Assembly: GCA_003171235.1 (NCBI GenBank)
Contig: PMYM01000276.1
Span: 1-11,449 of the forward strand
DNA length: 11,449 nucleotides
Reading direction: 5' to 3'
Source of the DNA: Phycisphaerales bacterium
GTDB lineage: Bacteria; Planctomycetota; Phycisphaerae; SM23-33
Shown here: positions 6,621 through 11,449 of the stretch, piece after piece
How the letters are laid out: every line of letters starts with the position of its first letter
How positions within the stretch are numbered: position 1 is the stretch's first letter
Position numbers and translations under genes: made by a program
Notes under the pieces: generated by a model
The model's input: the letters and a program-made list of their open reading frames with translations, nothing else
Told to the model about the DNA's origin: nothing
Databases searched by the model: none

Positions 6621-7787
6621 TCAGTTTTCGGTCTTGGCATTGCCCGGCCAGACCATCAGCGCCGCCGAGATCGCCGGCCCCACCGCCATCAGGCCCATGG
6701 CCCAGCTCAGGCCGGCATGCTGGCCGATCAGCCCGATAATCCACGGGCCCAGCACCCCGCCGAAATTGCCCACCGCCGACAGGGTCGAGTACATCGACGC
6801 CCCAGCCGCCGGAAACGCGTCCCCCGCGCAGCCCAGAATGGTCGGCCAGAAACCCGCGCACCCCAGGCCGAAGACCGCCAGGCAACCCACCGTCCAGACC
6901 GGACCCAGGCTTTGCGCGCCCATCGCCGCCAGCAGCAGGCTCAGCGAACACAAGGCCCCGCCGGCCAGGAAAAGCCGCCGCGGCCCAAGCCGCCCGGCCA
7001 GGGCGCTGGTGCCCAGCCGGCCAATCGCCATCGTCAGGCCAAAGCACATCAGCCCCAACCCGCCGGCCCAACTGGCGGCGCCGCAGACGTACTCCACGTA
7101 ACTGGGCAGCCAATTCGAGGCCCCGATCTCGGCCGTACCTATGGCCAGAATCGCCCCCAGCAGCACCCAGAACCGCCCTCGCCCCAGCAGTTCACGCACC
7201 CGCAGCCGGGCGGAACTCTGGTGGGCATGCCGCGGCAATGGCAGCACCAGCGCCGCCAGGACCCACGGCGCCGGCAGGATCGCCAGCAGCAGGTACACGC
7301 TCCGCCAATGCCACCCCGCCCCCAGCAGGCCCAGCATCCCCAGCACGATGCCGATCAGCCCGATGGGATAAAAGGCGTGCAGCAGGTTGGTCATCTGCGT
7401 GCGGCGATGGGGATACAGCACGCACACCAGGGGCGTGAAGAGGGCGTCGCCGATGCCGGCGCCAAAGCCCAGGCACATCGCCCCGGCGCACAGGCCCGCC
7501 AGGCCTCCAGCCCGCGAGAGCAGCATCAGCCCCGCGGCCTCGAAAACGCCCGCCGCCGCCAGCAGCGCCCGGAACCCCAGCCTGTCGGCCAGCGGCCCGG
7601 CCAGCAGCACCGCCAGCGCCAGCCCGTAAAATGAACAGGAGAGAAACAGGCCGCTTTGGGCAGTGTTCAGCCCCAGCTCGCGGGCGATGGCCGTCTGGCA
7701 AATGGCCGGCCCGGCCAGCACGAGGGCGATGCTGAACATCCCCGCGCAGCACAGGCCCAGGATGGTTCGTCGCGGCAAGGCCGCCAT
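6621..7787 (-). CDS. Major facilitator superfamily transporter, fucose/glucose permease-like
   Basis: A 388-aa protein with about 12 membrane helices. The MFS motif A is clear at residues 64-73 (G-P-L-A-D-R-L-G-F-R) between helices 2 and 3, and a second copy-like stretch G-R-L-G-T-S-A-L-A-G-R-L-G-P-R-R (256-271) marks the half-repeat. N-L-L-H-A-F-Y-P-I-G (134-143) and A-E220-I-G-A-S-N-W-L-P-S-Y (219-230) resemble the FHS (FucP-like) group of sugar:proton symporters, so a carbohydrate substrate is possible but unproven. I chose ATG 7785-7787, preceded by GGAG. A GTG at 7884-7886 in the same frame has an even stronger GGAGGTG, but would add 33 Arg-rich residues encoded by repeat-like DNA. No adjacent gene is coupled to it. 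Confidence 0.85.
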   Translation of the reverse strand: MAALPRRTILGLCCAGMFSIALVLAGPAICQTAIARELGLNTAQSGLFLSCSFYGLALAVLLAGPLADRLGFRALLAAAGVFEAAGLMLLSRAGGLAGLCAGAMCLGFGAGIGDALFTPLVCVLYPHRRTQMTNLLHAFYPIGLIGIVLGMLGLLGAGWHWRSVYLLLAILPAPWVLAALVLPLPRHAHQSSARLRVRELLGRGRFWVLLGAILAIGTAEIGASNWLPSYVEYVCGAASWAGGLGLMCFGLTMAIGRLGTSALAGRLGPRRLFLAGGALCSLSLLLAAMGAQSLGPVWTVGCLAVFGLGCAGFWPTILGCAGDAFPAAGASMYSTLSAVGNFGGVLGPWIIGLIGQHAGLSWAMGLMAVGPAISAALMVWPGNAKTEN

Positions 7788-8013
7788 GCTCGCTCCAAAA
7801 CCGCCAGCATAATCGCCCGGGCGCTTTTCACCAGCGGCGATTTCGTATCGCCTCTGGCGCCGGGTGGCATGGTCACGCCTCTTCACCTTTCACCTCCGGC
7901 GTGACCATGTTCTTATGCGTAGCCGGGATGATTCTCGCGCGGGGCGCCGTGGGGTTCGAAGCGCGGCGGAGCAACCACGCGGGTGCAATGCCCTCATCGC
8001 CATAGCGAACCTG
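7788..8013. other. Upstream region of the MFS gene, no independent gene seen
   Basis: Contains the 12-bp inverted repeat at 7868-7909, a smaller hairpin at 7836-7852 (6-bp stem, loop TTCGT) and the ribosome-binding sites discussed for the MFS gene. No convincing -35/-10 pair was found on the minus strand. The open frame across 7788-7886 continues into the MFS gene and is read here as leader or repeat-derived sequence. Confidence 0.5.
7868..7909 (-). repeat. 12-bp perfect inverted repeat enclosing a strong ribosome-binding site
   Basis: CATGGTCACGCC (7868-7879) and its exact complement GGCGTGACCATG (7898-7909) flank an 18-nt loop. On the minus strand the loop holds GGAGGTGAAAG followed by GTG (7884-7886), in frame with the MFS gene. 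The left arm is preceded by GTGGCATGG at 7864-7872, the same bases as the end of the 113-bp element, suggesting relation to that repeat family. Translational control of the MFS gene is possible; chance overlap with a repeat is the simpler reading. Confidence 0.6.
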
Positions 8014-8022
8014 TCATGACAG
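8011..8022. repeat. Perfect 12-bp palindrome CTGTCATGACAG
   Basis: A complete dyad with no spacer, in non-coding DNA. It could be a binding site for a dimeric regulator or part of the neighbouring repeat cluster. Nothing adjacent shows which gene it would control. Confidence 0.4.
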
Positions 8023-8061
8023 ATCGCACAGGGATGGCTCTTTTGCCGCGCGGCGGGCCGC

Positions 8062-8240
8062 TAGCGCCGGGGCTTCCGCCCCGGCCTGGAATGGCAAATT
8101 ACGCGCGGCTCGTGTCGGTGTGAAGCTCGCCTTGCGCGAGCAATCCAACAGTTGCTCGCCCTGCGTTGCTTCCCCGTTGTGTTTTATCCGAAAGCCCACA
8201 GGGCGCTTGCCTATAGCCACGGGGCGCAAGCCCGTGGAAT
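8062..8240. repeat. Cluster of REP-like hairpins
   Basis: Four stem-loops lie close together: 8066-8085 (8-bp GC-only stem, loop TTCC); 8125-8141 (6-bp stem); 8138-8157 (6-bp stem, sharing 8138-8141 with the previous one so only one can form); and 8217-8237 (8 pairs with one bulged G and a GCAA tetraloop). Open frames across the cluster, such as 8014-8424 on the minus strand, have low-complexity translations resembling the spurious peptides that palindromic repeats produce, so they are not annotated as genes. The cluster is best read as repeat-derived non-coding DNA. Confidence 0.55.
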
Positions 8241-8296
8241 AGGAGACGATTGAAGACGAAGCCTCCGAAGGGGACGCCTGCCGCCACCCGAGGTAA

Positions 8297-8428
8297 TGGC
8301 CTCTGCAATTGCCGCAATCGTTGCGGTTCGAGCCAGCCGATGGTTTCCTACCGGCCACCAAGTTGTTAAACAAGCCCGTCGACCCGGCCGTGCTGGCGCA
8401 GGAAGTGGACGCGCTGTTGACCAAATAA
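8297..8428 (+). pseudogene. C-terminal remnant of a response-regulator receiver domain (probable)
   Basis: A 43-codon stretch, open after a TAA at 8294-8296, ends with P-A-D-G-F-L-P-A-T-K-L-L-N-K-P-V-D-P-A-V-L, then A-Q-E-V-D-A-L-L-T-K and TAA (8426-8428). The K-P-V-D-P followed by an amphipathic helix is the typical beta5-alpha5 end of CheY-like receiver domains. The phospho-acceptor aspartate, the acidic pair and all earlier strands are missing; upstream lies the hairpin cluster. No start codon with a ribosome-binding site was found, so this looks like the tail of a gene destroyed by deletion or repeat insertion. It is the only sign of plus-strand coding in the window. The match is short, so the call is tentative. 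Confidence 0.45.
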
Positions 8429-8446
8429 CGCGGGTTGCAGGTTCGG

Positions 8447-8545
8447 TCAGGATGTCAGGCCAACAGCTTTTCTCGTTTCGCTTTTTGGTCGTCCGGGCGG
8501 GCGTAGCGTGGCAATAGACCAAACGCCGGCAGGCAATAACATCAT
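8447..8545 (-). CDS. Possible 32-aa small ORF behind a strong ribosome-binding site
   Basis: Starting at ATG 8543-8545, 40 nt after the stop of the glycoside hydrolase gene, this frame encodes M-M-L-L-P-A-G-V-W-S-I-A-T-L followed by a basic tail (R-P-P-G-R-P-K-S-E-T-R-K) and ends at TGA 8447-8449. GGAGGAG at 8554-8548 is an excellent Shine-Dalgarno sequence, but it lies only 2 nt from the first ATG and 5 nt from the second (8540-8542), which is better spaced. No family is recognised and the length is within chance expectation. The remaining bases between 8429 and 8585 show nothing else. Confidence 0.2.
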   Translation of the reverse strand: MMLLPAGVWSIATLRPPGRPKSETRKAVGLTS

Positions 8546-8585
8546 CGCTCCTCCGCCTTCTGTTGTTTCCGGGAAATATTTCAAA

Positions 8586-11396
8586 TCACTTCTGCAACAA
8601 CAGTGGGCCGGCGAGGGCGGCAATATCCTGCGTCTGCTGCGAGCACGTCTTGCCGGCAGCGTCTTGGATGGCCAGTCGCAGCGTGTAGTCACCCGGAGCC
8701 AGGGCGGCAAGAGGCAGGGCCAGGCGGTTGCCTTCGGTCAGGTCTTGGCGAACCTGGGCCGCCGGTGCACCGCCAGCTCCCTCTAGCATTGCCGAGATGA
8801 AATACCTGCCTTTGACGGCATCGTTCATCCCCATTAACTCGAAATTACACACAAGCGTGCGGCATGGCAGAAGCACGTAGCGCGGCGCGTCCAGGGCGGC
8901 GATTACCGGCGAATTCAAATGCACCAGCGACGCCTCGCCCACGTCAAACACTAACCGCGTCTTGTCCGCGAAATTTTCTTCGGCGATATAAAGCTGTATG
9001 CGGCTGATCGACTTCCAAGCCTCGGCCTTGGCGTCCGAGGCTGCCATCATATCCTTGATGGAAAACCGCAGGGGGACCCATGCGTGCTCCGGCCCCAGGT
9101 CTATCGTCGTTTCGTACAGCGATTTTCCCGTCTCATGCGAGGAAACGAACAGCCCGATAGGCGTTCGCAACGCGGCGGGGCCTTGGCGGCTGGAATCGAC
9201 GCGAATCCAGAATTCCAGGGCGTCGAATCGAGTGAGATCGAGCTCCCCGGCCTTGAACATTCGAGAGATTCGAGGCCAGCCGATAGGATACTTGCCGCCC
9301 TCGCCGCCGTCGTGCTCGTGGTCAACCGTAACCGTCCAGCGCAGGCCGGTCTTGCCGGCAGGATGCGCCTTTTCCAGCGCTTGGGCGTTTCCTTCAGCCG
9401 TGCTGTTGGACCACTGGGCAATGCCCAAATCGAATTTCTCTATCGCCCCGGACTTCTCAGCCGCTTCAAACGGCGAGGGCTGCGAAGCCGCGGGTCTGGT
9501 CGCAGCGGCGTCGGCCATGACTGACGGCGCAGTGGCTTTGTTGGCAACGGGATAGGCCAGCAATCGCTCAATCTGCATCGCCAGGCGCCAGCGGATGGCG
9601 TCAAACTCCTCCGACGGCCACATGCCCTCGGCCAGGTACCTGGGTTGGACGCGAATATCGTCCCAGGTCTTCTGCAGCAACTGCTTGCCCTCGCGCATAG
9701 CCGCCACGCAGGCTGGGTCTTTTGAGCCCTCGCGCTGGGCAATGGCCTGCTGAAGGGTGTAGATGTACCGCCCGTCGTCGCAACCTTGGCGGAAGCAGGC
9801 CCAGTACACCGCGGGAATGACTTCGCCCTCGTCATCGACGCGCTGCCCGCAGCCGGAGTAGCTGCCGCGGAGGTAGTCGAATGCGTCCGGACCAGGGGTC
9901 CAGCACCAATCCCAGGGGATCAGCGTGGTGTAGCCGCTCCGCCAGAGGCCAAAGCCGTACGTCATCCGCCCGCCCTTGCACATGACGCGCGGATCCTTGA
10001 TCTCGCCGGCGTTGTGATTGGGGTAGCACCAGTATTCGTGGCGGTCCTGGGAGACGATCTGCTCGTAGGGCACGGAATATGGCTGGGAGCACCAGATGTC
10101 CAGGTAAGGTGCGTAGGCGGCAGCGTCGGCGCCCTGGGGGTCCTTGGTGGCGTAGGTTCTCACGCCGGCCGCCTTGACGGCGGCATAAACCTTGGAGCCG
10201 AAATCCTTGCTGGCGCGATTGACTTCGTCGATGGGACAGTAGATGAACTCCGGCCAGCCCTTGGCCTTCCGCTGGACCTCAAAACCCTTGATGCCTTCGG
10301 TGATTCGCTCATAGAAGACCGGCGGGGGCTGGGGATCGACGCGCCAATGGCTGTCCCGCTGGCCGCCCGGCGTCGTCTGGCGGTAGATCGCGGTGATGGC
10401 GCCGTCCCCAATGACGGGCACCGGCCCACTCAGGCCCGCGGCCAGCATACGTTCCAACTCCAACTCTTTCTCGTCGGAGACGCTGAAGTTCTTACCATCC
10501 CTGCAGCCCAGGTTGAACGTCGGCAACATGTCCAGGCCATACTCGGCCATCGCCCGATAGTCGTTGTCCGCGGCGCGGCGGATGAAAGCCTCATCCTGCC
10601 CCTTGTAGAGGATCGGGTTGAGGGCCGAGAAGTACGCTGAGTAATGCTTGCGCGGGTCTTTCTGCAACCGGAAGCTCAGGACGCGCACGGCAAGGGGTAT
10701 CTCGACCGCCTGGTCGAAATCGTCGTCCCAGACCAGGACGGTTCCGCGGTACAGGCCGGGCTTCACGTCGTCGGGAACGTGTATCGTCAGGCAGTACCGC
10801 TGGCATTCCCCGGCGGGCGAAGAATAGGCCGTCACGCGTTCAAGGAGCTCGGGCCTGCGCCGATATGTCTTGAGCGTGGTATAGGAGGGATAGCCGATGT
10901 TCCAATACGTCGCCAGCCGTACGTCAATGCGGTCGGCGGGAATCTCGCCGTCGGGGGAGTTTAAGGCCGAGGCGCGGACCCTAAGGTTCCGCAGCGCCCG
11001 TACGGGATACAGGGCGAAGGTGACGGGCTGGAATTGGCCGGGCGCCGCGAAAGTGGTCAACGCCTCCAGCCGCTCGTCGGCCAGAGGGTGCGTGTTGGGA
11101 TATATGGGCTCCGTGAGGGGGCGATGGAAAAGCAGGTATCCCCGCTTTTGTTCCGCTTCGGTGAGCTGCAGTTCAGGAGCCTTCTCGACGAAGGGAACCT
11201 CCTTGGCGTCTGCCGGAACGGCCGGTTGTGAATGGGCCAGCCGCCCAGATGCAGCAACGTCAGTCGGTTTAGCCGCCAGACGCAGAGACGGCAATTCGGC
11301 CTGCTCCGCCCCCGGCGAACCAGCCGCCAGCAGCATGATCCCGCAAAGCAGGCACAGGCCAAGACAAGAAACTCTCATGGACAAGCGAGCTTTCAC
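8586..11396 (-). CDS. Secreted GH123-like (former DUF4091) glycoside hydrolase with C-terminal beta-sandwich modules
   Basis: A 936-aa protein. Residues 1-30 form a signal peptide: basic start, hydrophobic C-L-G-L-C-L-L-C-G-I-M-L-L-A-A-G, likely cut after S-P-G-A. Residues 85-240 form a beta-rich N-terminal domain. Residues 250-580 match the GH123-type catalytic barrel, with F-I-Y-C-P-I-D390-E391-V-N-R giving the adjacent Asp-Glu pair used for substrate-assisted cleavage of N-acetylhexosaminides in GH123 enzymes. W-C-S-Q-P-Y, G-F-G-L-W-R-S-G-Y and I-P-W-D-W-C-W line the later strands. Residues 650-825 look like a galactose-binding-type jelly roll (E-F-W-I-R-V, W-V-P-L-R-F), and 835-920 like a final beta-sandwich. 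Ten or more cysteines suggest disulfides outside the cytoplasm. GTG 11394-11396 is preceded by AGGAG at 5 nt; an ATG at 11378 lacks one. The true substrate is not known. Confidence 0.85.
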   Translation of the reverse strand: MKARLSMRVSCLGLCLLCGIMLLAAGSPGAEQAELPSLRLAAKPTDVAASGRLAHSQPAVPADAKEVPFVEKAPELQLTEAEQKRGYLLFHRPLTEPIYPNTHPLADERLEALTTFAAPGQFQPVTFALYPVRALRNLRVRASALNSPDGEIPADRIDVRLATYWNIGYPSYTTLKTYRRRPELLERVTAYSSPAGECQRYCLTIHVPDDVKPGLYRGTVLVWDDDFDQAVEIPLAVRVLSFRLQKDPRKHYSAYFSALNPILYKGQDEAFIRRAADNDYRAMAEYGLDMLPTFNLGCRDGKNFSVSDEKELELERMLAAGLSGPVPVIGDGAITAIYRQTTPGGQRDSHWRVDPQPPPVFYERITEGIKGFEVQRKAKGWPEFIYCPIDEVNRASKDFGSKVYAAVKAAGVRTYATKDPQGADAAAYAPYLDIWCSQPYSVPYEQIVSQDRHEYWCYPNHNAGEIKDPRVMCKGGRMTYGFGLWRSGYTTLIPWDWCWTPGPDAFDYLRGSYSGCGQRVDDEGEVIPAVYWACFRQGCDDGRYIYTLQQAIAQREGSKDPACVAAMREGKQLLQKTWDDIRVQPRYLAEGMWPSEEFDAIRWRLAMQIERLLAYPVANKATAPSVMADAAATRPAASQPSPFEAAEKSGAIEKFDLGIAQWSNSTAEGNAQALEKAHPAGKTGLRWTVTVDHEHDGGEGGKYPIGWPRISRMFKAGELDLTRFDALEFWIRVDSSRQGPAALRTPIGLFVSSHETGKSLYETTIDLGPEHAWVPLRFSIKDMMAASDAKAEAWKSISRIQLYIAEENFADKTRLVFDVGEASLVHLNSPVIAALDAPRYVLLPCRTLVCNFELMGMNDAVKGRYFISAMLEGAGGAPAAQVRQDLTEGNRLALPLAALAPGDYTLRLAIQDAAGKTCSQQTQDIAALAGPLLLQK

Positions 11397-11449
11397 GGAC
11401 TCTCCTGCCGTTGCGGAGATAGAGCAACTAGTAGTCTGTAACAGGAAAT

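Noticed and set aside
7951..7960. GGGGTTCGAA resembling a tRNA T-loop
   Set aside because: The flanks do not form a 5-bp T-stem and no anticodon or acceptor arms can be found around it.
8011..8240. CRISPR array
   Set aside because: The hairpins differ in sequence and spacing; there are no regular identical repeats with unique spacers.
8014..8424. 136-codon minus-strand open frame
   Set aside because: Translation is read through hairpin repeats, with no family features and no good ribosome-binding site.

Overview
The window is high-GC bacterial DNA, and every well-supported gene lies on the minus strand. Codon use rich in C/G at third positions, GTG starts, a long secreted GH123-like protein and mosaic palindromic repeats between genes fit a Planctomycetota (Phycisphaerae-like) genome. 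That placement is an inference from gene style; no rRNA or marker gene is present.

Positions 6323 down to 1 (leftward) hold the start of an operon for a membrane-bound, ion-pumping complex of the complex I / group 4 [NiFe]-hydrogenase superfamily. The order is: a 481-aa antiporter-like subunit, a 622-aa NuoL-like subunit with the long C-terminal helix, a 488-aa MrpD/NuoN-like subunit, NuoJ-like, NuoK-like, NuoA-like, then the 5' end of a NuoB/MbhJ-like small subunit that runs off the window. Genes overlap by ATGA or sit 3-10 nt apart, except for one AT-richer gap (2820-3012) holding a strong hairpin. The small subunit carries a CxxC (C-N-A-C) as in energy-converting hydrogenases, not the tandem CC of complex I, and the NuoA-like protein lacks the usual FDVE acidic motif. 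The complex is therefore probably not the housekeeping NADH dehydrogenase but a hydrogenase-related or ferredoxin-linked pump. The catalytic large subunit, NuoH-like and ferredoxin subunits should lie beyond position 1.

Positions 6324-6620 hold the operon leader, a plausible sigma70-type promoter, and a 113-bp element with 10-bp perfect terminal inverted repeats and four internal hairpins, directly after the MFS gene.

Positions 6621-7787 encode an MFS transporter resembling the fucose/glucose permease group. Positions 7788-8585 hold no convincing intact gene. This stretch has a 12-bp inverted repeat around a strong ribosome-binding site, a cluster of REP-like hairpins, a 12-bp perfect palindrome, and on the plus strand what looks like the C-terminal remnant of a response-regulator receiver domain.

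Positions 8586-11396 encode a large secreted GH123-like (formerly DUF4091) glycoside hydrolase with C-terminal beta-sandwich modules. With the MFS permease it suggests glycan use, but the two genes are separated by about 800 bp of repeat-rich DNA and need not be co-transcribed.
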